A stretch of 47,981 nt of DNA from an uncultured Spirochaetales bacterium (GTDB lineage Bacteria; Spirochaetota; Spirochaetia; Sphaerochaetales; Sphaerochaetaceae): positions 1-47,981 of the forward strand of contig CASEKE010000005.1 of assembly GCA_949288415.1 (NCBI GenBank), read 5' to 3'. The notes under the pieces are model-generated. The model was not told the origin of the DNA, made no database searches, and saw only the letters and a list, made by a program, of their open reading frames with translations. The position numbers and the translations under genes are program-made. This document shows positions 25,830 through 33,770 of this stretch, in pieces (the first letter of the stretch is position 1; each line of letters starts with the position of its first letter).

Positions 25830-27043
25830 GAAAGACTCCTTTTGATCGACTCGACTGCAGCGACGACGTTCTCGCGATGGCCGTAGGACGACACGCGGAC
25901 GAAACCCTCTCCTGCCGGACCGAAGCCCGCTCCGGGGGTCACGACCACATGTGCCTTCTCGAGAAGATAGTCGAAGAACTCCCAGCTGCCCATACCGTCG
26001 GGACACTTCGCCCAGACATACGGGCTGTCGACTCCGCCGTAGCAGACGATGCCGACGCTCTCGAGCCCTTCGCGGATGATCCTGGCGTTCCCGAGGTAGT
26101 AGTCGACGAGCGACCTGCACTCGGCGCGGCCGATCTCGTCAAGCGCCGCAAGGCCGCCTGCCTGGGCCACGTTCGAAGCTCCGTTGAAGAACGTGCACTG
26201 TCTGCGGTTCCACATTCCGTGGAGGACGCTCTGTCCGCCGTCGGCCACTGCAAGCGTCTCCGGCACGACGGTCCAGCCAAGACGGACGCCGGTGAATCCG
26301 GCATTCTTGCTGAAGGAGTTGATCTCCACGGCGCAGTCCCTTGCGCCTTCGATCTCGTAGATGCTCCTCGGATAGCCCTCGTGACGTATGTAGTCGACGT
26401 ATGCGGCATCGAACACTATCAGGCACTTTTCCCTGATGGCATAGTCCACGAAACGTCCGAGCTGCTCTTTTGTCGCCACTGCACCCGTGGGATTGTTCGG
26501 GAAGCAGAGGTATATCACATCGACCTGGCAGGAAGGAGGCTCGGGGATGAAGCCGTTCTCCTCGGTGCTTTCAAGATAAACGAAGCCATCGTAAGTATTG
26601 CCGTTGAAAAGCCCGGTCCGACCTCCGACCACATTGGAGTCGACGTAGACGGGATACGCCGGGTCGGCGACTGCGATCACCGAATCCGGGCTGAAGAGCT
26701 CCTGTATGTTTGCCGCATCGCTCTTAGCTCCGTCGGAAATGAAGAAATCCGTCGGAGCGAGCGATACGCCGTATTCCCTTAGGTAGAAATCGCACAGAGC
26801 CTTCCTGAGCGCGAAGTCTCCCTGCTCGTCGCCGTAGCCAGTATAGGTGGCTCTGTCGGAAAGGATGTCGAGCTTCTTCTTCATGGCATCCACGATATGC
26901 GGCGTCAGGGCCTCGGTAGTGTTTCCGATTCCGAGCCTGAGCGGCTCGAATCCCGTCCTTTCCTGCCAGGCCTTCGTTCTCCTGGCGATCTCAGGGAACA
27001 GATAGCCCCCTGCAAGCTTGCCGAAATTGGAATTGACCTTCAT
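25826..27043 (-). CDS. dapL: LL-diaminopimelate aminotransferase
   Basis: A 405-residue fold-type I aminotransferase that converts tetrahydrodipicolinate directly to LL-diaminopimelate, bypassing the acyl intermediates (DapD/C/E). The N-terminus MKVNSNFGKLAGGYLFPEIARR, the substrate loop and the PLP lysine in NSFSKNAGFTGVRLGW (Lys246) identify DapL rather than general aminotransferases, as do YTGYGDEQGDFALR and FNGASNVAQAGGLAAL. Known DapL users include spirochaetes, chlamydiae and plants. The start overlaps the dapA stop (TGATG). Confidence 0.95.
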   Translation of the reverse strand: MKVNSNFGKLAGGYLFPEIARRTKAWQERTGFEPLRLGIGNTTEALTPHIVDAMKKKLDILSDRATYTGYGDEQGDFALRKALCDFYLREYGVSLAPTDFFISDGAKSDAANIQELFSPDSVIAVADPAYPVYVDSNVVGGRTGLFNGNTYDGFVYLESTEENGFIPEPPSCQVDVIYLCFPNNPTGAVATKEQLGRFVDYAIREKCLIVFDAAYVDYIRHEGYPRSIYEIEGARDCAVEINSFSKNAGFTGVRLGWTVVPETLAVADGGQSVLHGMWNRRQCTFFNGASNVAQAGGLAALDEIGRAECRSLVDYYLGNARIIREGLESVGIVCYGGVDSPYVWAKCPDGMGSWEFFDYLLEKAHVVVTPGAGFGPAGEGFVRVSSYGHRENVVAAVESIKRSLS

Positions 27044-27951
27044 CAGAACCTGCCCTCCTTCACGTCGGCCATCATGCGTCCGACCACGTCGAGAAGCCTG
27101 TTTCTGTGCTCCTCACTCTCGAGCGTGCACATCGGGAGCCTGAAGCTCTCGCTGCACCAGCCGTATGCAGCCATCGCGGTCTTGATTGGAATCGGGTTCG
27201 TCTCCACGAAGCAGACCTTGAAGAAGTCGGCCATCCAGGAATTGTATCTCTCCGCAGTCTCGTAGTCGCCTGAAAGTGCGGCCTTCATCATCTTTTCCAT
27301 CTGGACAGGGAAGAGGTTGGACGCAACGGAAATCACTCCGTCCCCTCCGTTTCTGACCAGCTCCAGCGCAAGATTGTCATCGCCAGAAAGGACAGAAAAG
27401 TCCTTTCCTTTTCTTCTGATGACATCCTTCATCTGGACCATGTCGCCGCTGGCCTCCTTGACAGCGACGATGTTCGGGCACTCGTCGGCGAGCCTCATCA
27501 GGGTATCGGTCTCGAGGTTGACACCGGTGCGTCCCTTGATGTTGTATAGCACGCACGGCACCGAGACGCTGTCGGCTATTGCCTTGAAATGCAGGTACAG
27601 GCCCTTCTGAGTGGGCTTGTTGTAATACGGGTTGACGAGAAGGATCGCATCTACGCCCGCATCCTGCGCATGCTGGCTGAGCCTGATCGCCTCATGTGTC
27701 GCATTGGAGCCTGTTCCTGCGATGACGGGCACCTTGCCGGCCGCGAACCTGATCGTCTGTGCGATGACCCTGTCATGTTCCTCGTGGCTCAGCGTCGGGC
27801 TTTCACCTGTCGTGCCGCACGGAACGAGTCCGTCGATGCCGCATTCGATCTGGTTTGCGACCAGACGTTCGAGCGCTGCGTAGTCGACCGTATTGATATC
27901 GGTGAACGGCGTGATGAGCGCCGTGAACACTCCCTTGAAATTCTTCATCAT
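27043..27951 (-). CDS. dapA: 4-hydroxy-tetrahydrodipicolinate synthase
   Basis: A 302-residue class I aldolase that condenses pyruvate with aspartate semialdehyde. The Schiff-base lysine is in IVAVKEASGD (Lys165), the catalytic tyrosine is in CVLYNIKGRTG, and the GTTGESPTLSHEEH and NPYYNKPTQKGLYLHF motifs are present. Of two tandem ATGs the first (27951) has GGAGG nine bases before it. It lies 18 bases after dapB. Confidence 0.96.
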   Translation of the reverse strand: MMKNFKGVFTALITPFTDINTVDYAALERLVANQIECGIDGLVPCGTTGESPTLSHEEHDRVIAQTIRFAAGKVPVIAGTGSNATHEAIRLSQHAQDAGVDAILLVNPYYNKPTQKGLYLHFKAIADSVSVPCVLYNIKGRTGVNLETDTLMRLADECPNIVAVKEASGDMVQMKDVIRRKGKDFSVLSGDDNLALELVRNGGDGVISVASNLFPVQMEKMMKAALSGDYETAERYNSWMADFFKVCFVETNPIPIKTAMAAYGWCSESFRLPMCTLESEEHRNRLLDVVGRMMADVKEGRF

Positions 27952-27969
27952 ATTCTTTGTCCTCCCCTG

Positions 27970-28722
27970 CTATCCGAGCAGATCGTCGATGAAATCGTCC
28001 ATTTTGAAGATGCCATGCCTGTCCCTAATCCATTCTGCCGCAAGGACGGCACCCCTGGCAAAGCCTTCGCGGCTTCTAGCCGTGTGCGTCAGCACTATCG
28101 TATCCGCAGGTCCGTCGAAAACAACTTCGTGGATGCCCGGGACCTTCCCGACCCTTACACTGGAGACCTGAAGCGCCTCCGGGGAGATCTTCCCCTCGCT
28201 GTTTCCTGTCAGGATGCGCTTTTTCCGCTTCATGCCGGACATCACGGCGTCGGCTATCATGAGCGCCGTTCCCGACGGACTGTCCGCCTTTCCAGTATGG
28301 TGGGTCTCGGTTATGGCCACGTCATAGTCCGCAAGGCCGTCCATCAGCTTCGAGATCCGATCGACCGTCTTGAGAAAGACAGCCACTCCGATGCTGAAAT
28401 TTCCCGAGTAGATTATCCTGGGATCGCACCCCTCAAGGATGCCTTCGATCTCAGCCAGCCTGTCGTACCAACCCGTGGTGCCGATGACGGCGGGAATGCC
28501 GCATCTTCCATAGAAGATGATGTTGTCGACCACGGAATCCGGAGATGAAAAGTCGATTGCGACATCGGCTCCGTTGAGCGCATCGACGCAGAGGGACTTT
28601 CCGGTCACTGCTGAGTCCACGACGAACGGATCGATCACGGCAACGACTTCGTTGTCCGAGTCAAGTACGGCACGATGGACCATCCTGCCCATACGTCCAT
28701 ATCCTACAATAGCGATTCTCAC
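27970..28722 (-). CDS. dapB: 4-hydroxy-tetrahydrodipicolinate reductase
   Basis: A 250-residue NAD(P)H-dependent reductase. The Rossmann loop is VGYGRMGRMV at residues 6-15 and the substrate motif is ETHHTGKADSPSGTA (His141, His142, Lys145). FSIGVAVF and the C-terminal REGFARGAVLAAEWI also match. The start codon is GTG (28722) with GGAGG five bases before it. First gene of dapB-dapA-dapL-lysA. DapF (LL-to-meso epimerase), LysC and Asd are not in this window. Confidence 0.95.
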   Translation of the reverse strand: MRIAIVGYGRMGRMVHRAVLDSDNEVVAVIDPFVVDSAVTGKSLCVDALNGADVAIDFSSPDSVVDNIIFYGRCGIPAVIGTTGWYDRLAEIEGILEGCDPRIIYSGNFSIGVAVFLKTVDRISKLMDGLADYDVAITETHHTGKADSPSGTALMIADAVMSGMKRKKRILTGNSEGKISPEALQVSSVRVGKVPGIHEVVFDGPADTIVLTHTARSREGFARGAVLAAEWIRDRHGIFKMDDFIDDLLG

Positions 28723-28742
28723 ACTCGCCTCCCATGTGCCGA

Positions 28743-28771
28743 ATAATACTTAAATAATGAATGTTTGTCTA
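28743..28771 (-). promoter_or_regulatory. Promoter of the dap operon
   Basis: TAGACA (28771-28766), 17-base spacer and TATTAT (28748-28743), each matching consensus at five of six positions. The leader to the GTG is too short for a lysine riboswitch. Confidence 0.7.
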
Positions 28772-28820
28772 TATTCTAACAAAATGTTTTTATAATAACA
28801 AAATCTTTCCATCAATCTTA

Positions 28821-28833
28821 GACATCATATGTC
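28821..28833. promoter_or_regulatory. Palindrome in the dapB/unknown-gene divergent region
   Basis: GACAT-CAT-ATGTC within an AT-rich divergent intergenic region of about 150 bases. It is a possible regulator site for the plus-strand gene at 28876, whose promoter could not be placed with confidence. Confidence 0.3.
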
Positions 28834-28875
28834 CACCTATAGGCACTATTCTCTGAATATACAAGGGAGAAATAG

Positions 28876-29403
28876 ATGAAGAGAATAGGAATATACGAAG
28901 GCAACAGAGGATCGATGTTCTTCTATGTAGTACCGCACGACAGAGCACGACACTCCGAAAGACATGTAGAACCGGGATTTTCCGTCGACGAGACCACGAT
29001 AGAGCTCTATCTGGCGAAGTTTCTCTCCCGCCATCTCGATTTGGCCCTGCGCATGAACAGAAACGCCGAAAGGGGATCTTCGTTCTACAGCGTGAAAAGC
29101 TACAGAAATCTTCTCGAGGATATCAGGAACGAGACGGACTTTTTGAAGAAGGCATACCGCAACATCGCAGGCCACGGCCTCGGAAAAGCGGACTGCGAGG
29201 AACTTGCAAAATTCGACGAGAAGGAGGAATGCGGAGAAAACGAGATTTCCTCGTACGTCGAGTGCCTCGAACGGGTGATAGAATTCTACGATCGCTTCAT
29301 CCTGATAAGCAACCGGATGCTCAGCCGTGACGAAAAAGCCCCGTTCATACTCATAAGGAGAAACAAGAGCGGCCTATGCTCCATGGCAAAGGCCGCCGTG
29401 TGA
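28876..29403 (+). CDS. Hypothetical protein, 175 residues
   Basis: Not recognised. A soluble, charged protein beginning MKRIGIYEGNRGSMFFYVV and rich in Arg and Glu, with mixed strands at the N-terminus (GSMFFYVVPHD) and helices after residue 35 (ETTIELYLAKFLSRHLDLAL, YVECLERVIEFYDRFILIS). No signal peptide, membrane helix, metal motif or nucleotide loop is visible. GGGAG lies six bases before the ATG. It is a single gene between the dap operon (divergent) and topB (convergent), and its stop codon abuts the topB stop with no space. Confidence 0.7.
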   Translation: MKRIGIYEGNRGSMFFYVVPHDRARHSERHVEPGFSVDETTIELYLAKFLSRHLDLALRMNRNAERGSSFYSVKSYRNLLEDIRNETDFLKKAYRNIAGHGLGKADCEELAKFDEKEECGENEISSYVECLERVIEFYDRFILISNRMLSRDEKAPFILIRRNKSGLCSMAKAAV

Positions 29404-31641
29404 TCACTTTCTGCGCTTGTCCCTGGCCTGCTGCTTCTCCTGGCTCTTGCGGAAGAAGTCGGCCATGGTACCGCCGCCGAAGTCCGACGAACGGGTACTG
29501 TATGCAGTTTCCCGCATCGGGGCCCTCTCGCTCCTCTCGTTACGCCTGTAGGACTTCTTGGACTCGCGAACGACCTCGATTCTTGTTTCGTATACGGCCT
29601 TCGGAACCTTCACGGCATTCTTGCGAAGAACGACCTTCACCTTGCCGCCGGAGGTAACCGATGGGCTTCTGTGCGCCGCAAGCGAGGCGCCCGTATCGAC
29701 CTTGACCTTGACCTCGCGCTCCTCGTACTGGCAGGAAAGCGACTGGCAGATGTAGTGGATCGTTCCGTCCTTGTCAAGCGCCCTCATCATGGTCTTGTGG
29801 CAATAAGGACAGATTTTGCCGTCCTTGAAGTTGGGAGAGAACACCAGATTGCTGTTTCGCACCTCCCCGACAAGATCCGATGCCATCTTCTTTATATCCC
29901 TTATGAACGCCGCAGGATCCTCCTTGCCCTTTGAGATGGCCTCAAGCCTTCCTTCCCATTCTCCGGTAAGTTCCGGCGAGGCAAGCACCTTCGGCGCAAG
30001 GCGCACGACCTCGCGGCCTTTTGCCGTGGGGACCAGGAATTTTCCGTCGCGCTCGACATAGCGGTTCTGTATGAGCTTCTCGATCATGTCCGCCCTGGTA
30101 GCAGGAGTTCCGAGTCCGTTCACGAGATTTCCCTTGAGTCCGGCATCCTCGACGAATCTCCCGGCATGCTCCATGGCCGAAAGCAATGTTGCATCGCTGT
30201 AACGCTCCGGAGGAGTCGTGGAACTCTTTCTGACCTTCACCGATGAGAGAGTCACCTCGTCTCCTTCCTTCATCCGCATAAGCGCAAAGCTGTTGTCGCC
30301 TTCCTCGCCCGCCCCGGCGGCGCTTCTCATGCCTGCAGACTCCGCGACACCACGGTAGCCCTTCCTCCTGGCAAGGGTAAGCCTCGTCTTGAATGTATAG
30401 CCGTCGACGTCGATCTCGGCCGTCGTCGTACTGTACGAGTAATTCTCTCCGAGGACCTCGAGGAAGCGGAGCGCTATGAGGCGCCAGAGCTTTTCCTCGT
30501 CTGCCGACAGCTTGGAAAGATCGACCTTTTGTTCCGTAGGAATGATCGCATGATGGTCGGAAACGAGCGAATTGTCGACGAATCTCGGGTTGTTCTCGAC
30601 GTACCCGTTCTCGAGGTATTCGTCGCACTGGCGCGAGAACACTGTCTCCCTGATCGCCTCTATCCTCTCTCTGAGCGTGGGGACGATGTCGTCCGTTATG
30701 CATCTGGAATCGGTTCTAGGATATGTTACAATCTTGTGCACCTCGTAAAGACGCTGGAGAATGTCCAGAGTCTCCTTCGCGCTGAAACCCAGCATCAGGT
30801 TCGCATCCCTCTGCAGTTCCGTGAGGTCGTAGCCGAGCGGCACGAGCTCCTCCTTGTCCTCGCTCTTCAGCGAACGGACGAATCCCTTTTTGTCCTTCCA
30901 GGAGGAAAACTGCTCGGCCAGGGCATCGTCAGTGAAACGTATCGAATTCTCCTCCGGATAGTAGGAAGCCGCAAAGAGTCCAAAGTCGCCCCGTGCCGAA
31001 TAGTAATATGACCCGAGGAACGCCTCTATCTCGTCCTCCCTCTTTGTCATGAGAGCAAGCGTAGGTGTCTGGACGCGTCCCGCAGAAAGCTTCGAGTCGT
31101 AGAAACAGGTAAGCGCCCTGGTGACGTTCATTCCGACATACCAGTCCGCGGCGGCCCTGCATTCCGCGGCATGGTAGAGATTGTCGTAAAGCGAGGAAGG
31201 CCTGAGATTCTCGAACCCTTCCTTTATCGCCTTTTCCGTCTGACTGGATATCCACAGTCTCTCCGTGGGCCCCTCGTATCCGGCAAGCTTGAGTATCCAT
31301 CTTGCCACGAGCTCGCCCTCTCTGCCGGCATCGGTGGCTATCACGACACTGCCGATGTCCTGCCTTTTCAGAAGTCCGTCGATAACGGCGAACTGATCCT
31401 TCGACTCCTCGATTATCTCCTGGTCAAGGGTCTCCGGAAGCATCGGAAGATCCTTGAGACTCCATCTTTTGTAGCTGTCGCTGTAATGGCTGGGCTCGGC
31501 AAGCTCAACGAGATGTCCGAGGGCCCATGTGACTACGTATTCGCTTCCGTCTATGAACCCTTTGTCCCTGGAAAAGGAACCGAGAGTCCTTGCGATTTCA
31601 CGTCCTACCGAAGGTTTTTCGGCGATTACAAGTTTTTTCAT
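29404..31641 (-). CDS. topB: DNA topoisomerase III (type IA)
   Basis: A 745-residue topoisomerase. The Toprim domain starts MKKLVIAEKPSVGREIARTLG and has IATDAGREGELVAR at about 101-114. The active-site tyrosine is in KIVTYPRTDSRC (Tyr307). The domain-II/III region shows KLSAGRVQTPTLALM and GLGTPATRADMIEKLIQNRYV. Near the C-terminus a four-cysteine zinc ribbon is visible (CPYCHKTMM then CQSLSC), followed by a basic, disordered tail. It would decatenate replicating DNA. There is no Shine-Dalgarno site; a TACAAT seven bases before the ATG suggests a leaderless mRNA. Confidence 0.94.
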   Translation of the reverse strand: MKKLVIAEKPSVGREIARTLGSFSRDKGFIDGSEYVVTWALGHLVELAEPSHYSDSYKRWSLKDLPMLPETLDQEIIEESKDQFAVIDGLLKRQDIGSVVIATDAGREGELVARWILKLAGYEGPTERLWISSQTEKAIKEGFENLRPSSLYDNLYHAAECRAAADWYVGMNVTRALTCFYDSKLSAGRVQTPTLALMTKREDEIEAFLGSYYYSARGDFGLFAASYYPEENSIRFTDDALAEQFSSWKDKKGFVRSLKSEDKEELVPLGYDLTELQRDANLMLGFSAKETLDILQRLYEVHKIVTYPRTDSRCITDDIVPTLRERIEAIRETVFSRQCDEYLENGYVENNPRFVDNSLVSDHHAIIPTEQKVDLSKLSADEEKLWRLIALRFLEVLGENYSYSTTTAEIDVDGYTFKTRLTLARRKGYRGVAESAGMRSAAGAGEEGDNSFALMRMKEGDEVTLSSVKVRKSSTTPPERYSDATLLSAMEHAGRFVEDAGLKGNLVNGLGTPATRADMIEKLIQNRYVERDGKFLVPTAKGREVVRLAPKVLASPELTGEWEGRLEAISKGKEDPAAFIRDIKKMASDLVGEVRNSNLVFSPNFKDGKICPYCHKTMMRALDKDGTIHYICQSLSCQYEEREVKVKVDTGASLAAHRSPSVTSGGKVKVVLRKNAVKVPKAVYETRIEVVRESKKSYRRNERSERAPMRETAYSTRSSDFGGGTMADFFRKSQEKQQARDKRRK

Positions 31642-31648
31642 GAGCTCG

Positions 31649-31677
31649 ATTGTAGCAGAAAACGGCTTCGAAAGCCA
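31649..31677 (-). promoter_or_regulatory. Promoter of topB, probably leaderless
   Basis: TACAAT (31654-31649), preceded by TGC (extended -10), seven bases before the ATG. TGGCTT (31677-31672) lies 17 bases upstream as a non-consensus -35. Confidence 0.45.
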
Positions 31678-31719
31678 TATTTACGGCCGCTTGGAAGAGG
31701 CTTTTCAACCCGATTGCCA

Positions 31720-31748
31720 TTGACCCGTGCTTCAACACCCTTTATAAT
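31720..31748 (+). promoter_or_regulatory. Strong promoter of the ferredoxin gene
   Basis: TTGACC (31720-31725), 17-base spacer and perfect TATAAT (31743-31748): 11 of 12 consensus positions. Confidence 0.85.
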
Positions 31749-31781
31749 ATATCCACATTCTCATGAGAAGGAGACTAACAA

Positions 31782-31949
31782 ATGGCTTACAAGATTACTG
31801 ACAGCTGCGTAGCTTGCGGAACATGCGCAGGCGAGTGCCCGGTTGGTGCAATTTCCGAGGGCGATATCTACAAGATCGATCCGGATACATGCATCTCCTG
31901 CGGAACATGTGCGAGCGTCTGCCCGACCGGTTCCATCGAAGAGGAGTAA
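31782..31949 (+). CDS. 2[4Fe-4S] ferredoxin
   Basis: A 55-residue clostridial-type ferredoxin, read directly from the plus strand. Two C-x2-C-x2-C-x3-C-P motifs (CVACGTCAGECP, Cys9/12/15/19; CISCGTCASVCP, Cys37/40/43/47) bind two [4Fe-4S] clusters. Such proteins carry low-potential electrons in anaerobic fermentation and can serve radical-SAM activases such as NrdG; a partner is not proven here. AGGAG lies eight bases before the ATG. A near-perfect promoter and a strong terminator frame it as a highly expressed single-gene unit. Confidence 0.97.
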   Translation: MAYKITDSCVACGTCAGECPVGAISEGDIYKIDPDTCISCGTCASVCPTGSIEEE

Positions 31950-31981
31950 ACACTTCTTTTCCGGCCCATGGGGCCATTTTG

Positions 31982-32014
31982 CAAAGTCTTCCTCCGGGAA
32001 GGCTTTGTTTTTTT
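31982..32014 (+). terminator. Terminator of the ferredoxin gene
   Basis: Stem CAAAGTCTTCC-TCCG-GGAAGGCTTTG (31982-32007, one G-T pair) followed by seven T. A second GGCC-rich hairpin lies just before it (about 31964-31976). Confidence 0.92.
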
Positions 32015-32048
32015 CGTACAATCCCTTTTTCCTCCGCCCTGCGACTGC

Positions 32049-32054
32049 TATAAT
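32049..32054 (+). promoter_or_regulatory. -10 element of xseA, probably near-leaderless
   Basis: Extended -10 TGC-TATAAT ends eight bases before the ATG at 32063. No convincing -35 and no Shine-Dalgarno site. Confidence 0.5.
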
Positions 32055-32062
32055 CGATAGAC

Positions 32063-33457
32063 ATGATGGCTGACGACATTCTCATCGACAAGGTCCTTTC
32101 CGTATCGGAACTGGCGACACTGATCTCCAGATCGATGAAGGAGCTTTTCTATGCCCTTTCGGTGGAAGGGGAAGTGACCAACTTCAGGAAAACCGGCTCG
32201 AGCGGACACTGGTACTTCTCGCTCAAGGACAAGGACGGTTCGATCATCAATTGCACCTGCTTCAGGAGCAGGAACTGGAAGGAAAGGATGCCCGAGAACG
32301 GAGAGGTCGTGATTCTCACAGGCTCTCTCTCCTTCTGGGAAAAGGGAGGAGCCCTTTCCTTCAACGCGGATACTATAAGACGCAAGGGCGAAGGGGACAT
32401 AAGGGCCCTGATCGAAGAGAGAAGGAAGAAGTACGAGGAACTGGGCTATTTCGATCCGCGACGGAAAAAGGCCCTGCCTGAGCACGTAGGGCGCATCGGG
32501 GTCGTGACTTCCGACACTGGCGCCGTCATCAAGGACATAATCAGGAACACATCAAGGGTTCCCGGGACGACGATAGTAATCTTCCCTTGCCAGGTGCAGG
32601 GAGAAGGCAGCGAGAACACGATTGCAATGAGGATAAGGCAAGCGAACATCTTCTCGGCCTGCGACGTGCTCATAGTAGGACGCGGCGGAGGAAGCGAGGA
32701 GGATCTGCTCCCCTATTCCAGCGAGGCCGTGATAGAGGCCATACACGAGAGCACAATTCCCGTCATAAGCGCCGTCGGGCACGAGAACGACTGGCCCATC
32801 TCGGACTTCGTCGCCGACATGAGGGCATCAACTCCGACCGCGGCGGCGATCCTGGCCACGGAGAACGACTTCAGGAGGCTGGAGAACTTTCGAAACGCGG
32901 AAAAGGAAATAAGGCTTCTTGCGATGGAAAAGGTGCAGCGGTCGGCGGCCAGACTCCATGCGGTCCGTCTCAGACCGGAAAGCCTTCTGCTGCGTCTGGA
33001 AAGCGCGAGGGAAGTACTGCGCGACGAGAGAAATCTAGGATCTGTGCTGGACTACAGGATACGCAACAGCTACCTCTCGATCGACTACAGCATGGAAAGC
33101 CAGCTTGCAGCAATGCAGTCGAGGCTGAAGGCCCGGAGGGAGACGCTGAGACACGAGGAGAGTATCCGCGAGACCGCGATGCGTTCGCTTGTAGAAAAGA
33201 GGAAAGCGGCACTTAGCCTTCTCATGGACGGAGCCTCTAACCTTGTCGACGCGATGATGGCAAAAAAGAGGAACTCATTGGAATCCCTTGTCAAGGAATG
33301 CGATGCGCTGGATCCATTCTCGATTCTTGAAAGGGGCTATGCGATAATCATGGACAAGGACGGATTGCCGATAGGAAGCGCCGCGAAACTGGAAAGCGGC
33401 GACGAGATAAGAATAAAAATGAAGGACGGTGAAAAGACTGCAGCCGTCAAGGAGTAG
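32063..33457 (+). CDS. xseA: Exodeoxyribonuclease VII large subunit
   Basis: A 464-residue XseA, the nuclease subunit that degrades single-stranded DNA in both directions. The N-terminal OB fold (VEGEVTNFRKTGSSGHWYFSLKD) is followed by the catalytic domain with GRIGVVTSDTGAVIKDI, the glycine loop VLIVGRGGGSEEDLLPY and GHENDWPISDFVADMRASTPTAAA. A long coiled-coil region (about 280-400) and the C-terminal ERGYAIIMDKDG complete it. Two ATGs are in tandem (32063, 32066). Directly followed by xseB. Confidence 0.96.
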   Translation: MMADDILIDKVLSVSELATLISRSMKELFYALSVEGEVTNFRKTGSSGHWYFSLKDKDGSIINCTCFRSRNWKERMPENGEVVILTGSLSFWEKGGALSFNADTIRRKGEGDIRALIEERRKKYEELGYFDPRRKKALPEHVGRIGVVTSDTGAVIKDIIRNTSRVPGTTIVIFPCQVQGEGSENTIAMRIRQANIFSACDVLIVGRGGGSEEDLLPYSSEAVIEAIHESTIPVISAVGHENDWPISDFVADMRASTPTAAAILATENDFRRLENFRNAEKEIRLLAMEKVQRSAARLHAVRLRPESLLLRLESAREVLRDERNLGSVLDYRIRNSYLSIDYSMESQLAAMQSRLKARRETLRHEESIRETAMRSLVEKRKAALSLLMDGASNLVDAMMAKKRNSLESLVKECDALDPFSILERGYAIIMDKDGLPIGSAAKLESGDEIRIKMKDGEKTAAVKE

Positions 33458-33461
33458 AAAG

Positions 33462-33692
33462 ATGAGCTTTGAATCGGATCTCAGAAGACTTGAGGAAATC
33501 ACGGCGCTGCTGAAGAAGGAAGAGACGGGACTCGAGGAGGCAATCGCCCTCTACGAGGAAGCCGGAGCACTCTCGAAATCGCTGAACAGGACTCTGAACT
33601 CGCTTCAGCGAAAGATCGAGAAGGTCACCAGCGAGGAAGAGGACGAATTCGTCATGGAAGAAAAAAAAGAAGAGGACTACCTCGAGAACTGA
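33462..33692 (+). CDS. xseB: Exodeoxyribonuclease VII small subunit
   Basis: A 76-residue XseB. The helical hairpin SFESDLRRLEEITALLKKEETGLEEAIALYEEAGALSKSLNRTLNSLQRKIE is the whole family domain; an acidic tail follows. It wraps the XseA coiled coil. The ATG at 33462 has AGGAG seven bases before it, four bases after the xseA stop. An upstream in-frame start at 33429 lies inside xseA and is rejected. Confidence 0.95.
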   Translation: MSFESDLRRLEEITALLKKEETGLEEAIALYEEAGALSKSLNRTLNSLQRKIEKVTSEEEDEFVMEEKKEEDYLEN

Positions 33693-33710
33693 AAGGATTT
33701 TCCTGAAAGC

Positions 33711-33752
33711 AGAAAAAAAAGCCGCATTCCATCTGCAATGCGGCTTTTCTGC
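33711..33752. terminator. Bidirectional terminator
   Basis: Stem AAAAGCCGCATT-CCATCTGC-AATGCGGCTTTT (33717-33748), symmetrical, with A tract on one side and T tract on the other. It ends xseAB on the plus strand and the FGGY kinase gene on the minus strand. Confidence 0.9.
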
Positions 33753-33770
33753 ATCCATAGAGAGCTTCCG

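Noticed and set aside
28723..28770. Lysine riboswitch before dapB
   Set aside because: The leader between promoter and GTG is far too short for the roughly 170-base aptamer, and no lysine-element conserved boxes are visible.
29369..29396. GCGGCC/GGCCGC hairpin near the end of the unknown gene as a terminator
   Set aside because: The loop is 16 bases and no T tract follows on either strand; it lies inside the coding sequence.
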